Below are positions 20,501-30,201 of a stretch of 64,000 nucleotides of DNA, piece by piece (within the stretch, counting starts at the first letter, position 1; each line of letters starts with the position of its first letter). Source of the stretch: Larix kaempferi (lineage: Eukaryota; Streptophyta; Pinopsida; Pinales; Pinaceae); NCBI GenBank assembly GCA_027924585.1, contig BSBM01000608.1, positions 12,002,501-12,066,500 of the forward strand, given 5' to 3'. The position numbers and the translations under genes are program-made. The notes beneath the pieces were generated by a model. The model made no database searches, was not told the DNA's origin, and saw only the letters and a list, made by a program, of their open reading frames with translations.

Positions 20501-23499
20501 GGTTCGCTAATGAAATTATTAATGGCATCGTCTTCTGTTTCGTTTTTGAAAGTTAGTGCCTTCCCCATTGTTAGTAATGGCTGAACATCTTCTTCTTCTT
20601 CTTGTTCTATCCAAAGGGAGGTTTCAGTTTCTAGACTCGGCCTTGCTGGAGGGTACAGGGTAAGATTTTTGGTTTCCATGCCATCAGATATAGTCATAGA
20701 TCCTGATCGACAGCTGATGCAAGCATCAGCGGTAGCCAACCAAGGTCTCCCTAAAATCAATGGATGTCCCCCCAGCTGTGATTTTGGCTGTAATACCAGA
20801 AAATCGGCAGGGTATTCCCACGAGTCTACTGAAATAACAAGGTCGTCCAAAATCCCTTCAGGTCTGATAGTGGATCTGTCTGCCAGTTCTAAGATAGTAG
20901 GGGTCGGTCTAATATTGGTGAATCCGAGTTTTTTTACAGTCTCCATCGTTATAACATTGATCGCAGCTCCTAAATCCACTAGTACGTTGGGTATCTGCGT
21001 TTGTCCTATGTGTACAGTGACAGTAGGATTGCCGGGATCCTCATACTTAGTTACAGGGGTTTTTCCAGTCATTAAAGCGGATAAATTCCCTATAACATGA
21101 ACAGTAGGAGGATCTCTGGGTTTCCTTCCCGGTCTTTTAGTGCACAGGTCCCGAACAGTTCTAGCGTAGATAGGTACATCTTGAAGAGCTTGTAAGAGGG
21201 GAATCTTAACATAAAGGTTCTTCAATTCTCCTAAGAGATTGAACTGAGGTTGCCCCCCCCTTTGTGGCAGCATCAATCTCTCAGGGTAAGGTGGTTGCCT
21301 TACCAACTGGGCGGGCTGCGTGTTATCCACTTCATCGTTCAATGTTTCAGCCCTCCCATCTGAGGGATGCTCAGCATCTTCAATGATAGGAACCGATTCA
21401 ACAGGATGCTGGGAACTCTCTCCTTTGTCATACACGGTTGGTGGAATATTTTCTGAAGTTATACGCTCTACTACCTTCCCAGACCGTAAGCGAATGTCAT
21501 TACAAGGTACAGGTGAGAGAGAGTAGGCTGGCATATTGAGAGTTTCCAGTTGCTGGACTGTTTTATTATTTGGGTTAGGGTTAGGTTGGGCAGGCAGCTG
21601 AGGCCGTATTGGTATGTTAGGCACAGGATTATTTTGCAGCTGCAGCTGCGACTGCTGAGGTAGGTATTGAGGATATTGCTGAAATTGAGGATATGGAGGA
21701 TACGGTAACTGTTGAGGTGGAGGTGGTTGAGGAAACTGATTCCCAGGATGGAAGTTCCTCCATCCAGGAGACCATGAGGTAGGTTGATGAGGTGGCTGTG
21801 TCCAAGGACTCCATGAATTATAACCTTGCATCGTAGGTTGAGGAGAATTCCACTGAGCATAATTTGAAGGGAATTGTGTATTCACGTTTTGCATATTAGT
21901 ATTCCAATTATTCAAATTATTCAGAAATGGAAATGAATCGGGAGACATACCTTGATTCCGGGGCTGCCAGGGTTTCTTCTGTGCAATAAAGTAGGCTGAA
22001 TCCACCTCTGGAGTTGATGCCTGCAGAACAGCTTTCACTTGGGGCAGCGTGGGGCATTCTTTCATATCATGATTCAGCTCGCACAATTGACATACTTGAA
22101 CTTTGTCAAGGGGGCATTCTTTCAGTGGATGAGTCTTTCTACATCGGGGACAAAATACCCCTAGTGTGAGATCCTCCACTGCCTGTCTTTGCTTGGCCTT
22201 CAAGACGTCAATCTCTGAAGAGATAGAGCTCATCATTTCTGTTTTAAAGTTTTCAAGAAGATTGCCTATCTCTGCACGTGTAGCTCCTCCATTGGATGAC
22301 TTCTGAGTTCTGTCGAAGACATCACGTTCCAGGTTATTTCGTTTATTCTGCTTATTATGCCTAGAAGATCCCCTGGAATATCTCTTACATAATTCCACAA
22401 TTGTCTCAAAAGATTCTTTAGAGATATCCCCCTTTCCTAATAAATTGAGCATGTCTAAACAATCGTCCCTGATTCCTCGAAGCAGGATTATCTTAAGCAC
22501 ATCTAGTCCCATGTTCGTCTGTCCAGCTCTCTGCACATTGTACAGCAACCTCTCTACAAAATCTTCCAAGCTTTCGTCCTCCTTCTGTACCATTTTGAAT
22601 AACTCTTCCCTCTTGTCCCTGGTGTTGCAATATTCTTGATATTTTTCCAGGAACACTTGCTTCATCTTGTTCCAATTAGCAACAGTTCCTCCCCCAAGGC
22701 TCATGAACCAACGTAATGCATTGTCCTTCAGGGTGGCAGGAAAAAGCTTCAACTTTTGAGCATCTGTGACATAATCATAGCTGCGACAGAGGATATCGAA
22801 TTCAAACAGGAATTCGTCTGGATCTTCTGCCGCCCTGCCATGGAAGCGGGGTAACACCGACGGTGAGATGTTTTTCATAGGAGCTGTCCCCTCGAGCTGC
22901 TGTATTGGGAATTGCAATGTAGCCATAGTTTCCGGCGGGGAATTATCTTCATGATGGTATTGTACCACTGCTTCTTCCTCTTCATTCTCATGTCTGTTAT
23001 TCATCTTTTCTTCTGTATCTTCTCCTTCGTTTGTTCCTTTATCCCTTACCTCAGTTGTAACAGCTGCGTATTGTTCGGATGTAACAGCTGCGTATTGTTC
23101 GGTTGCAGCAACTGCGTATTCTTCGGTTGTAGCAGCTGCGTATTCTTCGGTTGTAGCAGCTGCGTATTCTTCAGTTGTAACAACTGAGTACTCTTTAATT
23201 GCAACAGCCGAATCAGCTGTTCCTTCTTTAGCCGGAGTATATGCAGAAATCACTGCTGCTCCTGTATCTTCCACTGTAGATCCTGATGCTAACGCTCCAG
23301 GATCAGTAGGGCCTCTTTTGATAGGAGTCCCCTGTTGACGAGATCTGACAGCTGAATCAGTTTTGTCAACAAGGTCGTCAATGAATGTTCTTCTGCCCAG
23401 CGGTGGACCTCGACCACGACCCGAACCACCTGTACTGTTAGTAATTTGTGGGGTTTTGGGGGTCGGGAGGTGATCGCGTTTTACCCCCCTCGTATTCAT
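17512..23499 (-). CDS. GYP gag-pol polyprotein, 1995 residues, intact
   Basis: One uninterrupted frame encodes all parts needed for retrotransposition. Approximate residues: Tyr/Ala/Thr/Glu repeats of the form TEEYAAAT (~105-150); capsid (~200-330, with ALRWFMSL and ESLEDFVERLL); two zinc knuckles CX2CX4HX4C (~453-490); a Gln/Pro/Asn/Trp-rich linker; aspartic protease with VDLGAAINV in place of DTGA (~843); reverse transcriptase with WRVCVDYRELN, SFLDGFSGYNQI and FMDD (~1260); RNase H with SSDASD (~1408), EKEF and TDH; zinc-binding HHCC of integrase (CDSC ~1650); integrase D, D, E in ALDFVGP, VTDGGPQF and GQVESTNK (~1683, 1745, 1780); C-terminal tail with a GPYLV segment. The start at 23499 is the first ATG, about 90 bp inside the primer site. 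The lack of any stop contrasts with every other pol in the window. Confidence 0.97.
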   Translation of the reverse strand: MNTRGVKRDHLPTPKTPQITNSTGGSGRGRGPPLGRRTFIDDLVDKTDSAVRSRQQGTPIKRGPTDPGALASGSTVEDTGAAVISAYTPAKEGTADSAVAIKEYSVVTTEEYAAATTEEYAAATTEEYAVAATEQYAAVTSEQYAAVTTEVRDKGTNEGEDTEEKMNNRHENEEEEAVVQYHHEDNSPPETMATLQFPIQQLEGTAPMKNISPSVLPRFHGRAAEDPDEFLFEFDILCRSYDYVTDAQKLKLFPATLKDNALRWFMSLGGGTVANWNKMKQVFLEKYQEYCNTRDKREELFKMVQKEDESLEDFVERLLYNVQRAGQTNMGLDVLKIILLRGIRDDCLDMLNLLGKGDISKESFETIVELCKRYSRGSSRHNKQNKRNNLERDVFDRTQKSSNGGATRAEIGNLLENFKTEMMSSISSEIDVLKAKQRQAVEDLTLGVFCPRCRKTHPLKECPLDKVQVCQLCELNHDMKECPTLPQVKAVLQASTPEVDSAYFIAQKKPWQPRNQGMSPDSFPFLNNLNNWNTNMQNVNTQFPSNYAQWNSPQPTMQGYNSWSPWTQPPHQPTSWSPGWRNFHPGNQFPQPPPPQQLPYPPYPQFQQYPQYLPQQSQLQLQNNPVPNIPIRPQLPAQPNPNPNNKTVQQLETLNMPAYSLSPVPCNDIRLRSGKVVERITSENIPPTVYDKGESSQHPVESVPIIEDAEHPSDGRAETLNDEVDNTQPAQLVRQPPYPERLMLPQRGGQPQFNLLGELKNLYVKIPLLQALQDVPIYARTVRDLCTKRPGRKPRDPPTVHVIGNLSALMTGKTPVTKYEDPGNPTVTVHIGQTQIPNVLVDLGAAINVITMETVKKLGFTNIRPTPTILELADRSTIRPEGILDDLVISVDSWEYPADFLVLQPKSQLGGHPLILGRPWLATADACISCRSGSMTISDGMETKNLTLYPPARPSLETETSLWIEQEEEEDVQPLLTMGKALTFKNETEDDAINNFISEPASVDKEVYQLLNSTLGKEEQEQLTEEALANDANIIPVLKSSRSIPIEVEPGRTLNINPALSSEEQKRLTNLLKERKGAFAWEYTDMKGIPSSLCTHHIYIKNDSRPVCQPQRRMNPNLRDIVKEEIQKLLEAGFIYPISDSEWVSPLVIVPKKNGKWRVCVDYRELNKATQKDHFPLPFIDQVLDNLSGKKFFSFLDGFSGYNQIQIAPEDQDKTTFTCPWGTFAYRVLPFGLCNAPATFQRAVIGIFSELVNDSMEIFMDDFTPYGRDFDEALENLKKVLIRCEQARLSLSTEKCHMMMSEGVVLGHFISTNGIQVDPSKIKVIKNIPTPSTQKEVRSFLGHAGYYRRFIENFSKLASPLFSLLMKDVQFAWSTACQTAFDKLKEKLSTAPILRGPNWTIPFHISSDASDTAIGAVLGQQDGQVPYAIYYVSKNLAPAELNYTVTEKEFLAIVYSINKFRHYITGYPTFVHTDHSAIKYLMNKPVTNARVTRWLLLLQEFDITIIDKPGKENVVADFLSRFTNSDDSSPVEDAFPDEHLFALSAHSPWYADVANYLAAGKLPPHMSKREKRKIIQQSARYCWLKGHLFYTGPDLEIRRCVREDEIFHILKACHDEPCGGHFADKRTGHKALRMGYYWPTLFRDAKKYVQSCDSCQRMGQPNKTDQMPLQPQVVLEPFDRWALDFVGPINPPSKQKVYILVCTDYMTKWVEAVALAKANDQAVIDFLYSEVFTRFGVPKEVVTDGGPQFISHQFESLLRKYHVQHKITSPYHPQANGQVESTNKVIEAILTKTVKSHRRDWADRLPEALWAYRTTWRNTTGFSPYDLVYGKSAIFPIEFEIKTLKTAIEMNLDVAEAQKRRLNQLNELDEKRLAAVDQTVLLQQQRSNWHDRFIKKKIFHEGDWALLYDSRFKKDFKGKLRTRWLGPYLVDRVFDNGTVRLITIDENRMPLLVNGHRLRLYRKPISKDAFISQIAADPNYQLAPEQEHFSTFPKS

Positions 23500-23589
23500 A
23501 CGAAGCAGATCATTTCAAAAACAACCAAAAAGACTGACTGAAAGCAATTATCAGATACAACTAATGACTAGTGTTTAATTTTTATCCTT

Positions 23590-23606
23590 CCCCGGCAACG
23601 GCGCCA
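23590..23606 (-). other. GYP primer binding site, tRNA-Asp type
   Basis: On the minus strand it reads TGGCGCCGTTGCCGGGG, three bases inside the 5' LTR. The plus strand matches the 3' end of plant tRNA-Asp including CCA as I recall it. This site is common in Tat/Athila elements. Confidence 0.88.
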
Positions 23607-23609
23607 AAA

Positions 23610-25020
23610 TGTCAAGCACTCTAATTGCAGATAATTAAATATCAACACACAGAGCGTATGAAATTTATTGTCAACCCGAGAAAGTCTTTTTATTTCAAAG
23701 GACAAGTGCACAATATATGCTTAAACACAAACCATCAGAAGTGAATACTTTTATCTTCTATCATCTATGTTCATCCCAAGAATCTACGCAATCCCAATTG
23801 CCTTCTAACTGCTGTACTACAATCCTTTTCTATTATGCATCAAGCAAAACGAATATCAGATCTAATCAACGATTGCAGAAAGGAAAACTCAATTGCATTC
23901 TAAAGTAATCAACTGTCTAATGAAATCAAGCTGAGAATCATGAAGCATAACCTGAACATTACTCTAGAATTTAATAAAGGAGATTGATGCAACTGTTCTA
24001 AGATACTGAATTGCAAAATATAAATCAATCAACACATAACAGGAAAGCTAATTCCTAGGAGCTTCTGGGATTACGTTCAGCTGTAGGATGAGCACAACAG
24101 TGTGAACAGAAATTGAATTACATAAAACAAACCTGACTCAGTCGACTGTTATTGATACCATTCCCAATCTCACGATTAAATCATTTACTGAGAAATCCAC
24201 ACAATGAATATTGCTGCTGCGTACAAACGAAAGATCAAATCATCACACAACAGAAAGATGAAATCCTAAATTAACACAGCAATCTCTGTGGAAGACGGGC
24301 CCAGTCTTCACACAGAGACGCTGGTTGAACAATGCTCTCTTTAACTCAGAAACAACTCTTTATATTAACAGAAGGACGAGTACATAGTTTCAGCTTGACT
24401 GCTAATACAAGATGAATTAATTAATTGCTGTCCAACCCCTTAATCGAGGTAATACCACATATTTATACATAAAGTTGCAACATCTAAACCTATAATTGGG
24501 CGGCCATGAAGATCTATGATCTTCAGGCGCCCTAAATAATCTAGCTGTTACAATGCGTGGCAGAACTGAAATATCCAAATATACGAGGAGTTATCAACTG
24601 TCCCAAGAGTGGCGGTCCTTCCAGCTCGCAGCTGGATTTGAGCAGCGACATACTTAAGATAGAACTTTATGTTACAGCTGTCCTGCCACGACTGTGCCTT
24701 GATTGACGAATTGAGCCCCAAGGAACCTTCCTTAAGCAATGGACGTCCCTTCCTCCGTGACTCGTTCAGCTCCGATCTTCCTGCAGTCCCTTTATCTTAC
24801 TACCTTCATAATTTGCATCATGTTAGCACGAATTAAGAGATGCACAGCTTAAATCATCACAATCATAAGTATTAATACAATAAAACAATAATCGGCCATA
24901 CCTTGGTAAATTGGGGGAATATATAAGGACAATAAATTGAATTGCCAAGGTAATTGGTGTGAGACAAGGTAAGGGACAGTGATAAATGATGGTCAAAAAG
25001 GGCCAATTCTGGGCTCAACA
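23610..25020 (-). repeat. GYP 5' LTR
   Basis: 1411 bp, near-identical to 11597-13007. A TATAAATA box on the minus strand at 24460-24467 is a candidate promoter for the genomic transcript; this would give a U3 of about 550 bp. Confidence 0.95.
24460..24467 (-). promoter_or_regulatory. Candidate TATA box of GYP
   Basis: TATAAATA on the minus strand inside the 5' LTR. The same sequence is in the 3' LTR. Its position in the LTR is reasonable, but the start site is not visible. Confidence 0.5.
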
Positions 25021-25025
25021 TACAT

Positions 25026-25200
25026 ATATCGTGCATCCTCATCAATACATATATCATCAAAGCATGTATTCTCATCAATACATATATTATCAAAACATGT
25101 ATCCTCATCAAAACATGTATCCTCATCAATAAATATATCATCAAAACATGTATCCTCGTCAGTACATACATTATCAAAACATGTATTCTCATACATCATC
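25026..25200. repeat. COP 3' UTR array 4, right part
   Basis: Degenerate units of about 30 bp built from CATGTATCCTCATCA and ATACATATAT(C/T)ATCAAA. It is the continuation of 11516-11591. Confidence 0.85.
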
Positions 25201-25308
25201 AAAGTAAAAGAAAAATAGTGTAAGTGTTCTAAGTGTAAGAAGTTTAAATCTAAATAAGCATAAATATCTAAGAGTGGTAAACATGTATCCTCATCATTAG
25301 TGATGATA

Positions 25309-28300
25309 CTACTCCCCCTTTCGAGGAGGGTCTTTGATAGCTACACCAAGCTTGTCTCGAAAGTATTCAAATTTCACACGAGACAGGGGTTTGGTTAATA
25401 TATCAACAACTTGTTCTTCAGTACTTATATACTCGAGTTTGATAGCTCTTCTCTGCACCATGTCTCGTATATAAAAGTATCAGATCTCTATGTGTTTTGA
25501 CTTATTGTGGAATACAGGATTTTTTGTCATTTTGATGCAACTTTGATTGTCACACATGATCACAGTGGGATCCATCTTTAATTCAAACACTCCAGATAAT
25601 AGTTTCCGAAGCCACACTACTTCACAGCTAGCAGAGCAGGAAGCTATGTATTTTGCTTCAACAGTACTGAGAGCCACACTGGATTGTTTCTTGTTGAACC
25701 ATGAGGTCATGGTAGATCCAAGACCATAACATCCACCTGATGTACTCTTTCTTTCTGAGATACTACCTACCCAATCAGAGTCTAAGTAATCATGTAAATT
25801 GAGTTCATGAATTCCAAAATAATATAGACCAAAATCTAAAGTGCCCTTTAGGTACCTCATCACATGCTTTGCAGCTATTAAGTGAACCTTTCTAGGTTCT
25901 ACTAGATACTGACTCAGGGTATTTACAGCAAAGCATATATCTGGCCTAGTATTTGTTAAATACATCAAAGACCCAATGATTTGTCTATATAGATTTATGC
26001 CCACTAATTCTGATGTGTCATTAATTAATAACTTCAAGTTGAAGTCCATGGGAGTGGCCATGGCTTTACACTCCAACATATCAAATCTTTTTAGAATCTC
26101 TACAACATACTTACCTTGATTTAGAAAGATTCCTTTTGGTTCTTTCCATACTTCTAGACCTAAGAAGTAGTGCATTAATCCGACATCTTTCATCTCGAAT
26201 TCTGAAGAAAGCTTCTTCTTGCATTCAATAATCTGTTTCTCATTTCCGATTAGAAATAGATCATCTACATATAACAGTAGTATAACTGGTTCATCATCCA
26301 TTACCTTAAGATAAAGATTAGGGTCAGCTTTACTCTTGGTAAAGCCCATGCTTGTCAAGAAATTGTCAATCCTTCCTTACCAAGCTTTGGGAGCTTGCTT
26401 TAATCCATATAATGCCTTTTTCAGTTTGCATACATGAGTTCTCCCATCTTTAACCTCGAACGCTTGTGGTTTCTCTATGTACACTTCATCTTCAATTACA
26501 CCATTCAGAAAAGCTGTCTTAACATTCATTTGATGTAATTTCCACTTCATCATAGATGCAAGTGCCATGATAGTTCTAATTGAAGTATACCTATCAACTG
26601 GTGCAAATGTTTCTTCATAGTCAATTCCCTCTTTCTGAGAGAATCCTCAGGCTATAAATCTTGCCTTATATTTTTCAATGCTACCATATGCAACATGTTT
26701 TATCTTAAAAATCCATTTGGAAGAAACCACACTTTTATCTTTTGGTTTGGGAACTATATCCCAAACATCATTTTTCATTATTGACTGATATTCTTCTGTC
26801 ATTGCTTCTACCCATTCTTTCTTTTGAGCTGCCTCTTCATAGCTAGTAGGATGTTGATCCACAAGATCACACATCAAGGCTACATAGTTGGATACTAGCT
26901 TTGGTTTCTTTCTTTCTCTAAAGGAGCCTTCAGGAGCTCCATATCTTTCAGCTCCTTGAATAATGTCTCTAGCCCATGTTGGCCTTCTTTTCCTAGATAA
27001 GTCTGAAATAGGGGGTTCTTGTGGTTCTATCATGTCATGATCCTTTGGAGTATCATCTTCAGGAATGTGCATAGCTTCTGTGATTCTAGGAGGTGTATCT
27101 TATTCATATATTTCTTCAAGTTGACACTTCCTGGATTTCTTGAGAGCTGCTTCTTCATCAAACGTTACATCTCTACTTATTTCCATATGATGAAAACCCG
27201 GTATGTAAATTCTGAAGGCTTTGGATGATTCACAGTATCCAACAAATATTCCCTTCTTACCAGAAGGATCCAACTTGGTTCTCTTTTCTTTTGGAATGTG
27301 AATGTACACAGGACAACCAAATATTTTGAGATCACTAACCTCAGGCTTCTTTCCTGTGAACACTTCTTCTGGAGTTTTGAATTCAAGAGCACTATGGGAA
27401 AGTCTATTCTGCACATAGACTGCTGTCCTAGCTGCTTCAGCCCATAAATACATAGGTAGATCTTGATCATGTATCATAGTTTTTACAGCTTCCATGATGG
27501 TTCTATTCTTTCTTTTAGCCATCCCATTTTGTTGGGGATTGTAGGGAGTGGTTAGTTCCCTCTTGATTCCAGCTTCCTTACAAAAGTCTTCAAAGTTTTT
27601 TGAAGTATATTCTCCCCCATTATTTGTTCTGACAATCTTGATTTTCTTTTTTGAGAGATTTTCTATTAAGGCCTTGAACTCTTTGAATTTTCCAAAGACT
27701 TCATTCTTACCTTTTAGAAAGTATATCCATGTCTTCCTTGAATAGTCATCAATGAATGAGAGATAGTATTCAAAACCACTTAGGGAAGTGGTGGGCATTG
27801 GTCCACACACATCTGAATGTATTAGCTCCAAAATGTTCTTAGTCTTTGTTTCACTCTTTGGAAAAGGGTTCTTGATATTCTTCCCTTTTTCACATCCTTT
27901 ACATGAGCCATTATGATCAACCTTTAAGTCTGGTAATCCTATGACCACCTTGCTTACATAGGGTAGGGATTTATAGTTAATGTGAGCTAATATTCTGTGC
28001 CATAGCTCACTGGGGCTAAAGGTTTCATGAGCAAGGGCAACTTCTGGATGTCCCTTGAGCTTATAGAGGCCTCCGTCCTCTTCACCAATGACAACTGCAT
28101 CTTCAATAGATTTTCCTTTGGGCCACATAAGTACTTGACCATCTATGAAGGAAACTCTAAAACCTTTCTTATCTAGTGATGAGATAGAGAGTAGGTTCTT
28201 CTTCAATCCTGGCACATATAAAATTTGTTTCATCTTCAAGGGTGTTCCAGAATCTAGCTTATAGCTTGCTTCACCAATCCCCTTGATGGGATATTGGTAA

Positions 28301-29370
28301 TCATCTCCTAGAGATACCTTTTGTGTAGAAGACTTTTCTTCAAGATTTGAGAAAGTCTTTCTTTGACCTGTCATGTGCTTAGAAGCACCACTATCAATGA
28401 GCCATGTATCTTCTCCAGGAGATACAGATCCAGAGAGTGCAGAGAATAGGACATATTCTTCTAGATCTTCTTTCTTTACTTTAGATCTTTTCCTTCGAGG
28501 CCTTTCCTCTTCCTCTTCTTCTTCTTCTTCTTCACTATCATCTTCTGCCATATGTGCATGGTGTCTTTTGTGTACAAACTTCTTCTTCTTTTGTGAAGGA
28601 AAAAATCTGGCAATGTGTCCTAGTTTAAGACAACTGTAACACTGGACTGTGGAGAGATCTCTTACTAAATTGGGTCCTCTACTCCTTTTAAATTTAGAGA
28701 AGTGTTGAGATCCTTTGTGGTCAACTTTCTTGAAGTGACCCATTCTTCTTCTTTTGGTGTGAGTAGCCAAGGCTTGGTCATCCTCCTTGAGGAGTGCTTC
28801 TCTGTTGGCTACCCTAGCCTCTTCTTGAACACAATCCTCCCACACTACATCAAACTTCATACTTTCTTTTCTAGTACACATAGTTTGTATAAATGACTCC
28901 CAAGGTCTAGTGAGACCATTTAGAGCAATCATCACAAGTTCATCTTCATCAAGACTATCACCAATGGCATCTAGTTGCTCCTTGATTTGGGAGACCCTTG
29001 AGAAGTAGTCTTGAATGGATTCTCCTTTTTTCATCTTGGTACTCTTCAACTGAGTTCTTAGGTTCATCTTCCTCTTGATGTTCTTTCCCTCATACATTCT
29101 TCCTAGGGCATCATACATTTCCTTTGGAGTTTTCTTGGAAGCCACTTGGGGAATCAAGTGGTCTTTAATGGAATCAACTATGATTCTCTTTGCCCTAATC
29201 AAATCCTTTCTATGCTTCTCTTTGGCTTCATCTCCTTCAGGTTCTATAACTTCATCCTTGATGTACTGAGCAAGATCATTCTCTTCAAGAATGAGACCAA
29301 TTTTGTATTTCCATGCCCGAAAATTCTCTATACCTTCTAACTTGTATTCAAGCTTAGTGCTTGGAGCCAT
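25309..29370 (-). pseudogene. COP gag-pol, one frame with four nonsense codons
   Basis: The frame of 1354 codons is free of frameshifts but has in-frame stops at 27100-27102 (TAA), 26647-26649 (TGA), 26377-26379 (TAA) and 25480-25482 (TGA). Order: gag with UBN2-type features (MAPSTKLEYKLEGIENFRAWK); a zinc knuckle lacking its last Cys (CYSCLKLGHIARFF); protease WLIDSGASKHMTG; integrase zinc region H...H...CKGC; integrase core HSDVCGPM, then RTNNGGEY and NGMAKRKNR, where the family has D and E; reverse transcriptase with FLNG, YGLKQAP and YVDD; RNase H ending at TKPLSR and a terminal KGE. With two of three integrase catalytic acids lost and four stops it cannot be autonomous. Both TGA stops lie where CGA (Arg) is expected. 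Confidence 0.95.
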
Positions 29371-29682
29371 CTTCTCTTGGGGGAGTCTAAGAGAAAAGAG
29401 ATAGAATAGTACTTACCTAGAAACTTTAACCTTTTTACTTTTCCGGATCTTGGGACAGAATTTCTGGTTTATCACACTTTTGGTAAAACTAGGGTTTGAC
29501 TTTCCCAGAGTTCTAACCAACCAAAAAAGTTTGATCTAGGGCTCAAAAGATTGGTTTTGAGAAGGGCTATCCATCCATGTAATCATAATTCAACAATACC
29601 AAATTTTTACAGAAACCCTAATTTTCACCGAAGAGAGAGAGAGAGATATTTTTACCTTGTGAAAGATGTCCTATTCAGGCTA
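29371..29682 (-). other. COP leader
   Basis: This 312-bp untranslated leader lies between the primer site and the gag ATG. It contains a GA microsatellite at 29634-29646 (plus strand). No other feature is visible. Confidence 0.6.
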
Positions 29683-29694
29683 GCTCTGATACCA
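29683..29694 (-). other. COP primer binding site, initiator tRNA-Met
   Basis: The minus strand reads TGGTATCAGAGC immediately inside the 5' LTR. This is the classical plant copia primer site for initiator methionine tRNA. Confidence 0.95.
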
Positions 29695-30196
29695 TGTTTA
29701 GTTTTAAACCAAATAGACTAGCAAGATCACTGAAAGAAACACAATCACAAGATAGACACGGAAATTACCCTGGGAAACCCTCATGGGGTAGAAAACCTAG
29801 CAAAGCTTTCCTCAATAATATGATCAACCAAAATACAAGATGTGCTCCAAGACTTATCCTCCTTCTCTACTTCCAGATAGACCTCCCAGACACAAGTGCG
29901 CTACTTTTCTGAGTTGTGTGTGTGTGTTAAATGAGGAGCTCCTCTCCTCTATTTATACTAGATCCCAACTGACCAAAAACCCTAATGGGGCCGACCTCTA
30001 CTTGAGAAGTCTAATAACCCCTAAAATATAAACTCAGGGCCGAACCCCACATGGTGGGTCTAATAACCCTAGTTTCCACAAACCATTGGAGGAATAAAAA
30101 TCTCTGGATGCATAATAAAATTGCCTCGGAAGGATGAAACATCTCCGGAATAATAATGTACAAATATAATATTCTTGCAAGTTACAATATTCAACA
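29695..30196 (-). repeat. COP 5' LTR
   Basis: 502 bp, pairs with 9687-10191. A TATTTATAC on the plus strand near 29950 (GTATAAATA on the minus strand) is a candidate TATA box. It is followed outside by ATAAT, the target duplication. Confidence 0.92.
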
Positions 30197-30201
30197 ATAA
30201 T

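Larger units (their letters stand above)
11597..25020 (-). mobile_element. Young, apparently intact Ty3/gypsy element GYP
   Basis: The 13.4-kb element is flanked by TACAT at 11592-11596 and 25021-25025. Both LTRs are exactly 1411 bp, begin TG and end CA, and differ at only about four positions by hand comparison. The minus strand carries an unbroken 1995-codon gag-pol and a separate 952-codon ORF downstream of integrase. The tRNA-Asp primer site and a third ORF after integrase are features of the Tat/Athila branch of plant Ty3/gypsy elements. Near-identical LTRs and open frames indicate a recent insertion; whether it is transcribed cannot be seen. Confidence 0.95.
9687..30196 (-). mobile_element. 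Ty1/copia element COP, inserted in the OUT 3' LTR
   Basis: It is bounded by 505- and 502-bp LTRs that start TGTT and end CAACA, and flanked by ATAAT at 9682-9686 and 30197-30201, a perfect 5-bp target duplication. The gag-pol lies on the minus strand in the copia order gag, protease, integrase, reverse transcriptase, RNase H. The primer site and polypurine tract are both in place. Its 3' untranslated region, on the left as drawn, contains three kinds of tandem array and the GYP insertion. By hand alignment about 26 substitutions and two small indels separate the LTRs, roughly 5%. Confidence 0.93.

Noticed and set aside
24872-25218. Minus-strand frame with repeated MRIHVL peptides and its plus-strand overlap
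   Set aside because: Produced by the CATGTATCCTCATC array and the adjoining GYP LTR end.
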